NCBI RefSeq assembly: GCF_022049065.2 | Contig: NZ_CP095743.1 | Coordinates: 2,557,001-2,621,000 of the forward strand | Origin: Niallia sp. Man26 | GTDB taxonomy: Bacteria; Bacillota; Bacilli; Bacillales; Cytobacillaceae | Reading direction: 5' to 3' | DNA: 64,000 nt | Shown here: positions 34,925 to 43,896 of the stretch, in pieces | Layout of the letters: the number at the start of each line of letters is the position of its first letter | Position numbering within the stretch: the stretch's first letter is position 1 | Made by a program: the position numbers and the translations under genes | Notes under the pieces: generated by a model | Told to the model about the DNA's origin: nothing | Databases searched by the model: none | What the model saw: the letters and a program-made list of their open reading frames with translations, nothing else

Positions 34925-35509
34925 ATGTTTAGGCGGCCAACATCCGTTACCAATGTGAGCAATCCTTTTCGCTACTCTGGATCAAACAAGCATTTCGGGG
35001 TAGACTTTGCGAAATCCGGGACAAATCCAATTGCAGCAGCTGCTGACGGAACTGTTTCCCGCTCTTATGTTTCTTCAAGCTATGGGGAGTGCATTATGAT
35101 TGTCCATCAGCTCGGCGGGCAAATTTGGGAAACTGTTTATGCACATTTGCGCGCAGGTTCCAGAAGAGTATCTGTCGGTGAACGAGTGAAAGCTGGACAA
35201 ACAATTGGCATTATGGGCAGTACAGGGCAATCTACTGGGCAACATCTGCATTTTGAACTTCACAAAGGCAGATGGAACAGTGCCAAGTCCAATGCTGTCA
35301 ATCCCCTTCCTTACTTGGAGGAAAACCAGCAAACAACTACCGCTCCTGCCACGCCTGCTAAATCTTATACTGTTGTTGCCGGTGATACGCTTTCTGAAAT
35401 CAGCCAGAAGTATGGCGTGTCTGTCGGAGCCATTGCAGAGGCCAACAATATCGGAAACATCAATCAAATCTATGTAGGTCAAAAGCTTGTCATTCCAAGT
35501 AATTCTTAA
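34925..35509 (+). CDS. M23 peptidase with C-terminal LysM domain, no signal peptide
   Basis: The 194-residue product combines a LytM/M23 zinc endopeptidase domain (residues 12-135) with one LysM peptidoglycan-binding domain (about 150-192, YTVVAGDTLSEISQKYGVS). Zinc ligands are His23 and Asp27 in NKHFGVDFAK and His109 in QHLHFELH. GGAGGTGAT stands just before the ATG at 34925; an upstream ATG at 34910 lies at the ribosome site itself and is less likely. There is no signal peptide or membrane segment, so export is not explained: possibilities are a phage-type endolysin, release by lysis, or action in the mother cell or spore. A terminator follows. It sits with alkaline phosphatase between spoIIIA and efp. 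Confidence 0.88.
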   Translation: MFRRPTSVTNVSNPFRYSGSNKHFGVDFAKSGTNPIAAAADGTVSRSYVSSSYGECIMIVHQLGGQIWETVYAHLRAGSRRVSVGERVKAGQTIGIMGSTGQSTGQHLHFELHKGRWNSAKSNAVNPLPYLEENQQTTTAPATPAKSYTVVAGDTLSEISQKYGVSVGAIAEANNIGNINQIYVGQKLVIPSNS

Positions 35510-35529
35510 TTTTGTCCCTGCAGATACAA

Positions 35530-35562
35530 AAAAAAGAAGAGAACAAAGTTCTCTTCTTTTTT
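35530..35562 (+). terminator. Terminator of the M23-LysM gene
   Basis: AAAAAAGAAGAGAAC and GTTCTCTTCTTTTTT form a perfect 15 bp stem with an AAA loop, about 20 bp past the stop. Between 35563 and 35806 I see no gene or clear signal. Confidence 0.88.
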
Positions 35563-35806
35563 GCCGCATTTGCCGCTTAGGTGTATGGAGTTTCAAAACC
35601 TGCTCCACCAGGTGGGTGTTCGCAAAAGATTTCTTCATATGTCCTTTAGGAACATGTCATAAAGGCATGCTGATCCTTCTTTAATATAGAACTCCCTAAT
35701 TAACGATAAAGGTTGAAACTTCATACGATAACGTACAACGCAGCGTTTATATTTATATAATACAGCATCCCATCCTGAAACGCAAATGGTAAAAACCGTA
35801 AACTAA

Positions 35807-36364
35807 TTACGCGCGGGAAACATAGCTCGCTTCAGCTGTATTGATAATCAATCTGTCGCCTTGGTTAATAAAGAAAGGAACTTGCACAGAAAGACCTGTT
35901 TCTAAGATTGCAGGCTTTGTACCGCCAGAAGCTGTGTCCCCTTTAATGCCAGGCTCTGTTTCTGTTACTTCAAGCTCAACTGTATTTGGAAGCTCTACGC
36001 CAAGTGTTTCGCTTTGGTACATCATGATATGAACTTCCATGTTTTCTTTCAAGAACTTTAATTCATATTCAATCGCATCAGCAGATAGCTCGATTTGATC
36101 ATATGATTCTTGGTCCATGAATACATGCTGATCGCCGCTTGCATACAAGTATTGCATTTTACGGTTGTCGATTTGTGCTTTTCCAACCTTTTCGCCAGCT
36201 CTGAATGTTTTTTCTTGAACTGCTCCTGTACGTAAGTTCTTTAATTTAGAACGCACGAATGCAGCGCCTTTTCCTGGTTTAACATGTTGGAAATCCAAGA
36301 CACGCCAAATTCCGTTATCCACTTCAATTGTTAAACCTGTTTTAAAATCGTTTACTGAAATCAT
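35807..36364 (-). CDS. efp: Elongation factor P
   Basis: EF-P relieves ribosome stalling at polyproline stretches. The 185-residue protein has three beta-barrel domains; the first carries the modified residue in [14 protein letters not shown] (Lys32, 5-aminopentanolylated in B. subtilis). The C-terminus [17 protein letters not shown] is typical. It starts 21 bp after papA and is probably co-transcribed with it. All expected features are present. In B. subtilis yqhV follows efp before spoIIIAA; it is not seen here. Confidence 0.98.
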   Translation of the reverse strand: MISVNDFKTGLTIEVDNGIWRVLDFQHVKPGKGAAFVRSKLKNLRTGAVQEKTFRAGEKVGKAQIDNRKMQYLYASGDQHVFMDQESYDQIELSADAIEYELKFLKENMEVHIMMYQSETLGVELPNTVELEVTETEPGIKGDTASGGTKPAILETGLSVQVPFFINQGDRLIINTAEASYVSRA

Positions 36365-36385
36365 AAAAGATCCTCCTGTTAAGTC

Positions 36386-37447
36386 CTATAAAATAATCAA
36401 TTCTTTTGGTGAATGGGTTAAAGCTTCATTATGATCATCTGTTATGATGGTATCATCCTCTATGCGAACCCCACCCAGACCTGGAATATAGATGCCTGGT
36501 TCAACTGTTACAACCATGCCGGGCTCAAGGACTGTTTCCGATTTATAGGATAGTCCAGGACCTTCATGGACCTCTAAACCGATTCCATGACCTGTAGAGT
36601 GGCCAAAATATTCACCATACCCATGTGCACTTATGTAATCACGAGTCAGCGCATCTGCCTGAATGCCAGTAAGACCCGGCTTGATTCCTTCCATTCCTTT
36701 CAGCTGAGCTTGGAGGACAATATCATATATTTCCTTTAGCTTATCGTCTGGTTTGCCAACAGCAATTGTTCTCGTAATATCAGAAACATACCCTTTATAA
36801 TATGCTCCGAAATCCATTGTCACAAAATCACCGGCTTCAATCACTTTTTCTGATGCCACACCGTGAGGCAATGCAGATCTTGTTCCAGAAGCGACAATTG
36901 TATCAAAGGATGATGATACTGCACCTGCTTTTCTCATAAAAAACTCTAATTCATTCGAAACTTCCAATTCTGTTTTCCCAACCGTAATAAATTTAAGGAT
37001 ATGGGCAAAAGCGGCATCTGCAATCTCCGCTGCTTCCTTTAATATCTTAATCTCTTCACTACTCTTAATCAAGCGTAACTTTTCTACAATGCCTGAAACT
37101 GGTACAAGTTCTCCTTTAAACGTTGTTTCATACAGCCTGTATTCTGTAAAAGTCATATAGTCCTGTTCAAAAGCTAATTTTTTTATACCAAGCTTTTCTG
37201 CTTGTTCTGCCACTTCCTTTTGAATTGGGCCTGTATGTTTAACAATGTCAAAACCAACACATTGGCTGGCTGCTTGTTCTGTATAACGGAAGTCTGTAAT
37301 GAACTTAGCTTCTTCCCCGCTGATTAACACAACACCTGCTGAGCCTGTAAAGTTAGAGATGTAACGGCGGTTAAAATTGCTTGCTATTACAATTCCGTCA
37401 ACACCTGCAGCTGCCAAAGCTTCTCGTAATTTTTTTAATTTCTCCAT
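36386..37447 (-). CDS. papA: Xaa-Pro aminopeptidase family protein PapA/YqhT
   Basis: A 353-residue M24 metallopeptidase that removes N-terminal residues before proline. The N-terminal creatinase-like domain (RREALAAAGVDGIVIAS-type start, EKLKKLREALAAAGVDG) precedes the pita-bread domain with metal ligands in VTMDFGAYYKGYVSDITRT, the His in GHSTGHGIGLEVHEGPGL, and the two Glu in VVTVEPGIYIPGLGGVRIED. The frame opens at 37501, but ATG 37447 with GGGGAGAG upstream matches the usual N-terminus and length. It precedes efp by 21 bp, and the two genes are functionally tied through proline-rich proteins. Confidence 0.95.
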   Translation of the reverse strand: MEKLKKLREALAAAGVDGIVIASNFNRRYISNFTGSAGVVLISGEEAKFITDFRYTEQAASQCVGFDIVKHTGPIQKEVAEQAEKLGIKKLAFEQDYMTFTEYRLYETTFKGELVPVSGIVEKLRLIKSSEEIKILKEAAEIADAAFAHILKFITVGKTELEVSNELEFFMRKAGAVSSSFDTIVASGTRSALPHGVASEKVIEAGDFVTMDFGAYYKGYVSDITRTIAVGKPDDKLKEIYDIVLQAQLKGMEGIKPGLTGIQADALTRDYISAHGYGEYFGHSTGHGIGLEVHEGPGLSYKSETVLEPGMVVTVEPGIYIPGLGGVRIEDDTIITDDHNEALTHSPKELIIL

Positions 37448-37531
37448 TAAGGTTCTCTCCCCGATTACTAGTTTCGTTTTTTTCCGAATGTGCAAACTCA
37501 TTGATAAATAATTTAAAAATTTTGCCTGCTA

Positions 37532-37561
37532 TAAAAAAAGAATGCTCATGTAGAACATTCT
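37532..37561 (-). terminator. Terminator after yqhR
   Basis: On the minus strand AGAATGTTC and GAGCATTCT form a 9 bp stem with one mismatch and a 5-base loop, followed by a run of seven T. Confidence 0.82.
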
Positions 37562-37573
37562 ATCATATATTAA

Positions 37574-38122
37574 TTATCCTTCACTACCCGAAATGTTCGC
37601 CTCACTCTTCTTTTCTTTTTGTTTTTTTGTCCGTATTTCGCTTTCCTCATAAGAAATCGTATAACCGACAAATACCCCCCACAGCATGTACAGACAAACT
37701 GACGTAATAATGGTATTCAGACTGAGCTGCAAAAATGGCTTTATACTCGGAAAAATAGGATTTAAGATAATAAAGACCACACCAAAAACCATTATGCCAA
37801 ATCCTAAACCTATATAGAAGGACTTGAATCTTCTCAGCAAAAGATAATAGCCGAAAGCAGCCATTAAAGAAAAAAATCCGATAGCACAAATGCTGATAAT
37901 GGTTCCAAGCCAGCTAGTCTTCCAGCTTCCTAATGCCCATGGCTCCAAGATGACATTCGGCCTTATTTCTGTCATATGAAAATAATAAGCGATGAATCCG
38001 ATGAACGCCCAAAAAATTCCGCCAAATAATCCTGTCCAGACAACAAGGCTGATGAAATGCATGGATGGCTCCTTTGAAATTCCGCTGATATTTTCCGCTT
38101 CTCTTTCATTTTCATTATTCAT
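37574..38122 (-). CDS. yqhR: YqhR family membrane protein
   Basis: A 182-residue membrane protein with four hydrophobic segments (LVVWTGLFGGIFWAFIGFIA, GTIISICAIGFFSLMAAFG, LGFGIMVFGVVFIIL, TIITSVCLYMLWGVFVGYTI) between charged ends. It matches YqhR in position, between papA and yqhQ, and in size. No function is established. In B. subtilis aroQ (yqhS) lies between yqhT and yqhR; here it is missing. A terminator follows. Confidence 0.85.
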   Translation of the reverse strand: MNNENEREAENISGISKEPSMHFISLVVWTGLFGGIFWAFIGFIAYYFHMTEIRPNVILEPWALGSWKTSWLGTIISICAIGFFSLMAAFGYYLLLRRFKSFYIGLGFGIMVFGVVFIILNPIFPSIKPFLQLSLNTIITSVCLYMLWGVFVGYTISYEESEIRTKKQKEKKSEANISGSEG

Positions 38123-38328
38123 TTCCTATGCCTCCTGCAAAAGATTCTTCCATACCTTCCTTTTTGCAAATGCTCCTAATTCATCAGGCTAGTTGTTTCT
38201 CTAAATTTTTAGTAATATGTAATTAGGGGTTTTACAGTGATTTGAGACAACCTCTCACATCCAACAGAGAAAACAATTACGCATTTGCTTTTCCACCCTA
38301 ATTTAACCTGAGGTTGGTGTAAATATTC

Positions 38329-39267
38329 ATGTCAAATAAGCAAAAACCAGTATTCGGAGGACAGGCAGTTGTAGAAGGTGTTATGTTTGGCGGAAAACAT
38401 CATTATGTGACTGCTATAAGACGTAAAGATCAATCGATTGATTACTTCCATTTGCCGAGAAAACATAATCCGAAGCTGGCTAAATTAAAAAAAATCCCCT
38501 TTATCAGAGGGATTGTAGCCATCATTGAATCAAGCGGAAATGGTACAAAGCATTTAAATTTCTCCACAGATCGCTATGACGTAGACCCTGCCGACGATAA
38601 TGTAATTGAAGAAAAGGAACCTTCTAAAATGACAATGATTTTAGGGGTAGCAGCAATCGGTATACTTTCCTTTCTGTTCGGCAAATTTATCTTCACGTTA
38701 GTTCCTGCCTTTTTGGCTGAGTTTTTCAAGCCTGTTATAAGCGGACATGTTGCTCAAATTTTGCTTGAAAGCTTCATTAAACTGCTGCTTTTGCTTGGCT
38801 ATATTTACTTTGTTTCCTTAACCCCTCTTATAAAGCGGGTCTTTCAATACCACGGTGCGGAGCATAAAGTGATCAATGCTTTTGAAAATGGCAAAGAAAT
38901 AACCGTAGAAAATGTTCAAGCTCAATCAAGGCTCCATTATCGATGCGGCAGCAGCTTTATTTTGTTTACCGTATTTGTTGGTCTTTTTCTATATTTGCTG
39001 TTCCCGACAGATTCATTTGTTGAACGGATAGTAAGCAGAATTGCTTTAATTCCTGTCGTGCTTGGAATTTCATTTGAGGTGCTGCAATTTACAAATAAAT
39101 TGAGAAATATCCCGGTTTTAAAATACTTAGGATTGCCAGGTCTTTGGCTGCAGCTTTTGACAACAAAAGAGCCGACAGACGATCAAGTAGAAGTAGCCAT
39201 TTATTCCTTTAAGGAATTAAAGCGCAGAGAAGAAGAAACAGAAAATACAATTTTAGTTAGCAGCTGA
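38329..39267 (+). CDS. yqhQ: YqhQ, DUF1385 family membrane protein
   Basis: A 312-residue DUF1385 protein. The N-terminus has the conserved FGGQAVVEGVMFGGKHHYVTA block (in parts FGGQAVVEGVMF and HHYVTAIRRKD), membrane segments follow at about residues 105-135 and 145-175, then the conserved YHGAEHKVINAFENG, SRLHYRCGSSFILFTVFVG and two more membrane spans, ending with the amphipathic KYLGLPGLWLQLLTTKEPTD. Its role is not established. It stands alone on the plus strand. The ATG at 38329 has GAGGTTGGTG upstream. Confidence 0.92.
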   Translation: MSNKQKPVFGGQAVVEGVMFGGKHHYVTAIRRKDQSIDYFHLPRKHNPKLAKLKKIPFIRGIVAIIESSGNGTKHLNFSTDRYDVDPADDNVIEEKEPSKMTMILGVAAIGILSFLFGKFIFTLVPAFLAEFFKPVISGHVAQILLESFIKLLLLLGYIYFVSLTPLIKRVFQYHGAEHKVINAFENGKEITVENVQAQSRLHYRCGSSFILFTVFVGLFLYLLFPTDSFVERIVSRIALIPVVLGISFEVLQFTNKLRNIPVLKYLGLPGLWLQLLTTKEPTDDQVEVAIYSFKELKRREEETENTILVSS

Positions 39268-39438
39268 TTAATATTCTTATATTTAGGGGATATTGCATAT
39301 TATAGGACACCAAAAAAAATTATTTTGTACAGCGCTTCACCAAAGCAACAATTTTCGTAGCTGTGAATAAACTTTTTTTAATACGAGTTTAAAAGTTGTA
39401 AAAAATGCTCATCATGCTTTTAGGGAGGTGGCTTTTTC

Positions 39439-39813
39439 TTGAAGAATCGAATTCCTTTTTTTGTTATTGGAATCGTCTGCTTACTTGCTTTAATAGGTTT
39501 GGTATCGTCTGTTGTTTCCAATCCTGTTGGGTTTATGCAAAACATACTCTCTTTAGTTGTTGTTGGACTTCTCATCTGGTTTATCGTGCGACGTTTTTCC
39601 AAAGCTAGCCCTGAAAGAAAAGAGCAGAAGGCTTTTGTCAAAGCAGCAAAAAGATCGAAAAAAAGACAACATACAAAAGGGAAAACCTTGCCAAAGCAAG
39701 GCGTCCAAGCAAAACCTGCATCCTTCAAAGGCAAGAAGAGAAGCGCGAGCAGTGCACACTTGACTGTCATTGAAGGAAAAAAAAGCAAAAAGAAAAATCG
39801 GGCAACTTTTTGA
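39439..39813 (+). CDS. yqhP: YqhP, SA1362-family small membrane protein
   Basis: A 124-residue protein with two N-terminal membrane helices (IPFFVIGIVCLLALIGLVS, ILSLVVVGLLIWFIVRRFS) and a very basic, Lys-rich tail (residues 55-124), typical of YqhP/SA1362. The start is a TTG at 39439 with GGGAGGTGG upstream. Position between yqhQ and yqhO is as in B. subtilis. The basic tail suggests contact with nucleic acid or acidic lipid, but this is only inference. An imperfect hairpin (AAAGAAGGCA with TGCCTCCTTT, 39824-39850) follows and may end the transcript. Confidence 0.82.
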   Translation: MKNRIPFFVIGIVCLLALIGLVSSVVSNPVGFMQNILSLVVVGLLIWFIVRRFSKASPERKEQKAFVKAAKRSKKRQHTKGKTLPKQGVQAKPASFKGKKRSASSAHLTVIEGKKSKKKNRATF

Positions 39814-39879
39814 CCTGTTTTTAAAGAAGGCAAATTCCCTGCCTCCTTTTTGCCATTTATAAATATTTTTGTTCTATGT

Positions 39880-39922
39880 AAAAAAAGTCGAACTTATCCT
39901 AAAGGCAGGTTCGACTTTTTTT
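39880..39922. terminator. Bidirectional terminator between yqhP and yqhO
   Basis: AAAAAAAGTCGAAC and GTTCGACTTTTTTT form a perfect 14 bp stem with a 15-base loop. Confidence 0.88.
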
Positions 39923-39923
39923 A

Positions 39924-40808
39924 TTAATAAGTCCATGAGCGTAGGAATTTATTGGCATAGTCTCGGCCCATCTGAATTATTTCAACTTGTTTTTCTTTCG
40001 TTAAGGTGAATTCAGTAGACATAACTCCTTCAGAGGGAATGAATATGATATTCTTTTCATGCTTGCGCGAAATATACCTGGAATCATGGGCATCCTTCAT
40101 TGTCTCAAACATCGCACCAAACAAATGAAAAGCGTTTTTTATCATATGTTTTGGATGCTCTGACTGTTTATGACTTAGCTTTAGCCCAATAACCGGTCTG
40201 ATTTTTTTTACATTTTCTTTATCAAAAAGCCACATCGGAAAATTGCTGAGAACGCCACCATCTACAATAATGCTTTTATTTTGTTTTGTTCCAAGGGTTG
40301 CTGGTTCAAAAAAGAAAGGAAGACTGCAGCTCATTCTAATGGCCTTTGCAACAGAGAAACTGCCTGGATCAATTCCATACTTAGGCAAGTCATCTGGAAG
40401 AACAACCATCACACCATTTGTAATATCAGATGCAATCACCCGCAGTGAGTTTGGAGGCAAATCTGCAAATGTCCTAATCCCTTTATAAGCAAGCTTCTCC
40501 TCCAGCCACCTTTCTAATGCATTGCCTTTATATAAGCCAAGTCGCCAATAAAGAAACAGCCATTTCGCAAATGGAAATGGAACGAGAAGCTTGCGTTCAT
40601 CGAGAAGTGTGGACAAGTCGAGTTCTTCCAGCATTTTCGCAATGTCTTTACTCGTATACTTTGCAGCAACAAACGCGGCAATAATAGAACCAGCACTTGT
40701 CCCTGCCACTCTAACAAACTCAAATCCCTTTTCTTCCAGCACTTCACATGCCCCGATCAAGGCAAGACCCTTTATGCCACCGCCTGAAAACACTCCATCT
40801 ATGTGCAT
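39924..40808 (-). CDS. yqhO: Patatin-like phospholipase YqhO
   Basis: A 294-residue patatin-family hydrolase. The oxyanion-hole motif GGGIKGLALIGA, the nucleophile Ser in VAGTSAGSIIAAF and the catalytic Asp in VDGGVLSNFPMWLF form the Ser-Asp dyad. There is no signal peptide, so it is cytoplasmic. Its substrate is unknown; the family includes phospholipases and lysophospholipases. It is monocistronic, bounded by the terminator at 39880-39922. In B. subtilis mntR and lipM follow in this direction; here a Gly/Tyr-rich peptide gene and splB come first. Confidence 0.9.
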   Translation of the reverse strand: MHIDGVFSGGGIKGLALIGACEVLEEKGFEFVRVAGTSAGSIIAAFVAAKYTSKDIAKMLEELDLSTLLDERKLLVPFPFAKWLFLYWRLGLYKGNALERWLEEKLAYKGIRTFADLPPNSLRVIASDITNGVMVVLPDDLPKYGIDPGSFSVAKAIRMSCSLPFFFEPATLGTKQNKSIIVDGGVLSNFPMWLFDKENVKKIRPVIGLKLSHKQSEHPKHMIKNAFHLFGAMFETMKDAHDSRYISRKHEKNIIFIPSEGVMSTEFTLTKEKQVEIIQMGRDYANKFLRSWTY

Positions 40809-41010
40809 AATGCCTTCTCCCCTTTTATTGCTGCATTGTTACACTTTAATATCGAAAACAGAAAAATAGTACAGCAGGCAAGCCATTTATTTACGTAAAT
40901 CCACAATTCCCTATTGATTTATTTACATGCTGGGACATTCATCCAATCTTTTATAGGTTGCTGCACATAAAATAAAAGCGTATAGATAAAAAAAATGGAG
41001 GTATTTCATC

Positions 41011-41214
41011 ATGAAGCATCACGATGTTCGAAGACCTTATGGATTTGGCAGACCTGGATTTGGTTATGGAAGACCTGGATTTGGAGGAGCAGGATTTGGT
41101 CTTGGTGTTTTAGGCGGACTTGCGACAGGAGCTCTGCTTGGCCCTGCCCTTTATGGAGGATACGGTTATCCTTATGGCGGCTTCGGCTACCCTTACGGAG
41201 GATATTATTATTAA
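41011..41214 (+). CDS. Gly/Tyr-rich small protein, possible spore-surface component
   Basis: A 67-residue product made largely of Gly, Tyr, Phe and Pro. The N-terminus is basic (MKHHDVRRPYGFGRPGFG), with the near-repeat YGRPGFG; a hydrophobic Gly/Ala/Leu core (LGVLGGLATGALLGPALYGG) follows; the end has repeats of YPYGG. GGAGG precedes the ATG at 41011. Such composition is seen in small spore-coat and crust proteins of bacilli, and the next gene is splB, a spore gene. No sigma-E or sigma-K promoter was clear upstream, so the spore link is only a suggestion. Confidence 0.75.
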   Translation: MKHHDVRRPYGFGRPGFGYGRPGFGGAGFGLGVLGGLATGALLGPALYGGYGYPYGGFGYPYGGYYY

Positions 41215-41225
41215 TATAATGACAA

Positions 41226-41251
41226 ATGCGCATAACTCTTGTTATGCGCAT
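41226..41251. terminator. Inverted repeat between the Gly/Tyr-rich gene and splB
   Basis: ATGCGCATAAC and GTTATGCGCAT form a perfect 11 bp stem with a TCTT loop. T-runs on both sides are weak. The convergent position suits a bidirectional terminator. Confidence 0.65.
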
Positions 41252-41256
41252 CATCT

Positions 41257-42282
41257 TTATGTGAAGTAAGCAACTTCTGCTTCAGGAAAGAACTGAGATA
41301 CATAGCCTCTGATTGTATCCTCCATATCTTTTGCTTCATCGTTTTGATAAACATACTTTCCTATGCCGTATCTGCCCCATTTATATTTTCTTTTTTCCTC
41401 ATCCATCTCAAGCTTAGTTTTCGGGTATCTTTTTGCAATGACTCTTTTAGCTGGCTTTGTGAAGCGATGCTGAATAAGCTCGAATGTCAGATTAGAGAGA
41501 TTGACGCCCTGCAGACTTTCGGACAACCTTTCAAACAGCTCGTAATAGCCTTCCTTCCAATCTTCATGCAAATAAATAGGCGCGACAATAAAGCCAAGTG
41601 GATAGCCTGCATTAGCTACCTTTCTGGCAGCCTCTAGCCGTTCATCAAAGGTAGAAGTCCCAGGCTCGAAATTTTTTATTACATAACGGGAATTCACACT
41701 GAACCGGAATCTTGTTCTGCCGTTATGCTCTGCATCAAGCAAATGGTCGACATGGTGATATTTTGTTACGAAACGCAGACGGCCTCTGTCTTGCTGTCCG
41801 AAATATTCAATTGTTTTTTTCAAAGAATGCGTTAAATGATCAAGTCCTACAATATCTGATGTACATGCAGCCTCAAATCTTGTAATTTGATCGCCTCGTT
41901 CGTCCATGTATTTTTGCGCTTGATCAAATATTTCCTCCAGATTGACATATGTCCGTATATACGGTTTGCTTCCAAGCGTTGTCTGCAAATAACAATAATG
42001 ACAATGCCCCATACAGCCAGTCGCAAGCGGAATGGCATATTCTGCTGATGGTTTTGACGTATCAAACTTTAATGTTTTTCTGATGCCGACAACAAGAGTA
42101 GATTTAGCATTTCTGTACTGCTGAAGCTCTGTTTCACCTGGAATGCCTCTCACCTGGTTATGCGAGGTCGTTTCTCTTATTTCAAGACCCATCTTTTCAA
42201 ATTTTTCCTTTAGTTCTCTTCCTAACTGGTATTCTAATGCTTTCGGTTCTATATAAACTAATTGGGGAACAAACGGCTTCAT
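41257..42282 (-). CDS. splB: Spore photoproduct lyase
   Basis: SplB reverses the thymine dimer of UV-irradiated spores (spore photoproduct) during germination by radical SAM chemistry. The 341-residue protein has the 4Fe-4S motif Cx3Cx2C at Cys90, Cys94 and Cys97 (ATGCMGHCHYCYLQT), and Cys140 in RFEAACTSDIVG, the H-atom donor in B. subtilis SplB. The C-terminal region is typical (RYPKTKLEMDEEKRKYKWGR). The ATG at 42282 follows AAAGGGCG. CATAATA at 42308-42314 on the minus strand could be a sigma-G -10 box, but the -35 match is poor. It lacks the splA partner gene found in B. subtilis. Confidence 0.96.
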   Translation of the reverse strand: MKPFVPQLVYIEPKALEYQLGRELKEKFEKMGLEIRETTSHNQVRGIPGETELQQYRNAKSTLVVGIRKTLKFDTSKPSAEYAIPLATGCMGHCHYCYLQTTLGSKPYIRTYVNLEEIFDQAQKYMDERGDQITRFEAACTSDIVGLDHLTHSLKKTIEYFGQQDRGRLRFVTKYHHVDHLLDAEHNGRTRFRFSVNSRYVIKNFEPGTSTFDERLEAARKVANAGYPLGFIVAPIYLHEDWKEGYYELFERLSESLQGVNLSNLTFELIQHRFTKPAKRVIAKRYPKTKLEMDEEKRKYKWGRYGIGKYVYQNDEAKDMEDTIRGYVSQFFPEAEVAYFT

Positions 42283-42340
42283 AGTAAAATTTCGCCCTTT
42301 CGTAATTTATTATGGCTATATGTTTAATGTTTGCTAAAAC

Positions 42341-42374
42341 AAAAAAAAGAGGACAGGGAATTATCCCCATCCTC
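42341..42374 (-). terminator. Terminator after lipM
   Basis: On the minus strand GAGGATGGGG and CCCTGTCCTC pair with a central mismatch, followed by a run of T, about 28 bp past the lipM stop. Confidence 0.75.
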
Positions 42375-42401
42375 AATCGATATAAGCCGTTTAGCTTGTT
42401 T

Positions 42402-43238
42402 TTATCTTTTAAAGTTCCATTCATTGTTTTCATATCTTTCTTTAGCGAGCTTTTCTACATAGTCCAGCTGCTGTTGGTTAAGCTCATATTCCTGCAAGTC
42501 AATATTGAGACCTCGCTCAAATCCTTCTTTAAATGCTTTTTTTGCCATCTCAATTGTAATTTTCTTGTCTGTCAAATTATTGATTGCTACTGCCTTTTCC
42601 TTAAAAGCCGCCTGCATCCTCTCTTTAATTCGTTCACTCGAATATTTAAACAGACGGAACAGCTTGTCTTCATCAAGATCAAGCAAAATAGACCCATGCT
42701 GTAAGATTACGCCTTTTTGTCTAGTTTGAGCACTGCCTGCAACCTTTCTGCCTTCCACTACAAGCTCATACCAGCTTGGCGCATCAAAGCATACGGCAGA
42801 GCGCGGATTCTTTAGTGAAGCTTTTTGCTCTTCTGTTTTCGGAACGGAAAAATACGCATCAAGGCCGAGAAGCTGGAAGCCTTGCAGAATACCTTCTGAA
42901 ATAACCCGATATGCTTCTGTTACTGTTTTCGGCATATCCGGATGCTCCTCAGACACAATAACACTATATGTTAACTCATGCTCATGAAGCACGCCTCTTC
43001 CCCCTGTAGGCCTTCTCACAAACCCTAAGTTCAATTCCTTTACAGCGTCCATGTCAATTTCTTTTTCTACTCTTTGAAAATAGCCGATAGATAATGTTGC
43101 CGGATTCCATCCATAAAAGCGAATAACAGGAGGAAAATCTCCAGCAGAATGCCAATCTAGCAGCGCCTCATCTAATGCCATGTTAAAAGAAGGGGAACAG
43201 TTGCCAGAATCAATAAATCTCCATGTTTCTTTCATCAT
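42402..43238 (-). CDS. lipM: Octanoyl-[GcvH]:protein octanoyltransferase LipM
   Basis: LipM moves octanoate from acyl carrier protein to GcvH, the first step in making lipoate in Bacillus. The 278-residue protein has the biotin/lipoate ligase fold with [35 protein letters not shown], the active-site Cys about residue 150 in [14 protein letters not shown], and [21 protein letters not shown]. The frame runs back to 43343, but ATG 43238 with AGAGGG at good spacing matches the family start. It is near the glycine cleavage genes, whose GcvH is its substrate, and supplies the Bkd E2 by way of LipL (neither GcvH nor LipL is in the window). Confidence 0.96.
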   Translation of the reverse strand: MMKETWRFIDSGNCSPSFNMALDEALLDWHSAGDFPPVIRFYGWNPATLSIGYFQRVEKEIDMDAVKELNLGFVRRPTGGRGVLHEHELTYSVIVSEEHPDMPKTVTEAYRVISEGILQGFQLLGLDAYFSVPKTEEQKASLKNPRSAVCFDAPSWYELVVEGRKVAGSAQTRQKGVILQHGSILLDLDEDKLFRLFKYSSERIKERMQAAFKEKAVAINNLTDKKITIEMAKKAFKEGFERGLNIDLQEYELNQQQLDYVEKLAKERYENNEWNFKR

Positions 43239-43429
43239 AAGTAAACCCTCTTTTACGTTAAAATATGTATTATGCACGTGATTAAGTCTATCAAAAACAT
43301 CAATAGTTGAAAAGAAACAAGCTGTAAAAAAACTTGCCAGCATTCCCTGTAAACTATTGCTTTACTACAATAAGGTTTCACTTATATAATAGAAGTAGAG
43401 CAACATGTATTCGAAAGGAGAAATGAGAA

Positions 43430-43810
43430 TTGCAAGCAGTATATACTCTTTTAATTGCGATAGCAATTTTTGCTATCTATTCTATAATCGTATACCTCTA
43501 TCAACGCAAGATAGTTAAAACGATTTCAGAAGAGGAGTTCCGCCAAGGGTACAGAAAAGCCCAGCTGATTGATGTCAGAGAACCAAATGAATTTAATGCT
43601 GGACACGTACTTGGGGCAAGAAACATTCCTCTATCTCAATTAAAAATGAGAAAAGGGGAAATTCGTTCGGACAAGCCTGTTTACTTATATTGCCAAAACG
43701 GGATGAGAAGCGGAAGAGCCGCTCAATTTTTACACCGTAAAGGCTACAGACAGCTTACACAGCTGCAAGGCGGCTTTAAAAAATGGTCTGGAAAAGTAAA
43801 AACAAAATGA
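43430..43810 (+). CDS. yqhL: Membrane-anchored rhodanese-like protein YqhL
   Basis: A 126-residue protein with one N-terminal membrane helix (LLIAIAIFAIYSIIVYLY) and a single rhodanese domain. The active-site Cys88 lies in VYLYCQNGMRSGRAAQFL, and LIDVREPNEFNAGHVLGARNIP is the usual CH2 region. Rhodaneses move sulfane sulfur; the partner here is unknown. The start is a TTG at 43430 behind AAAGGAG. It is divergent from lipM and ends in a clear terminator, as in B. subtilis. Confidence 0.93.
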   Translation: MQAVYTLLIAIAIFAIYSIIVYLYQRKIVKTISEEEFRQGYRKAQLIDVREPNEFNAGHVLGARNIPLSQLKMRKGEIRSDKPVYLYCQNGMRSGRAAQFLHRKGYRQLTQLQGGFKKWSGKVKTK

Positions 43811-43813
43811 TGA

Positions 43814-43842
43814 AAGGACACTTTTTTAGTGTCCTTTTTTAT
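43814..43842 (+). terminator. Terminator of yqhL
   Basis: GGACACT and AGTGTCC pair around TTTTT, flanked by A- and T-runs, a few bases past the stop. Confidence 0.82.
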
Positions 43843-43850
43843 GTACATAA

Positions 43851-43886
43851 ATTCCCCCCATTGCTTCTATGACAACGGGGGGGAAT
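43851..43886 (-). terminator. GC-rich hairpin after gcvPB
   Basis: ATTCCCCCC pairs with GGGGGGAAT and inner TTG with CAA. The T-tail on the minus strand is short (AATTTATG). It probably ends the gcvT-gcvPA-gcvPB transcript. Confidence 0.6.
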
Positions 43887-43896
43887 CCTACTTTAT

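Noticed and set aside
35075..35638. 187-codon minus-strand frame opposite the M23-LysM gene
   Set aside because: It runs through the terminator hairpin at 35530-35562 and the zinc-site codons of the real gene; AAAGGA before its ATG is probably chance.
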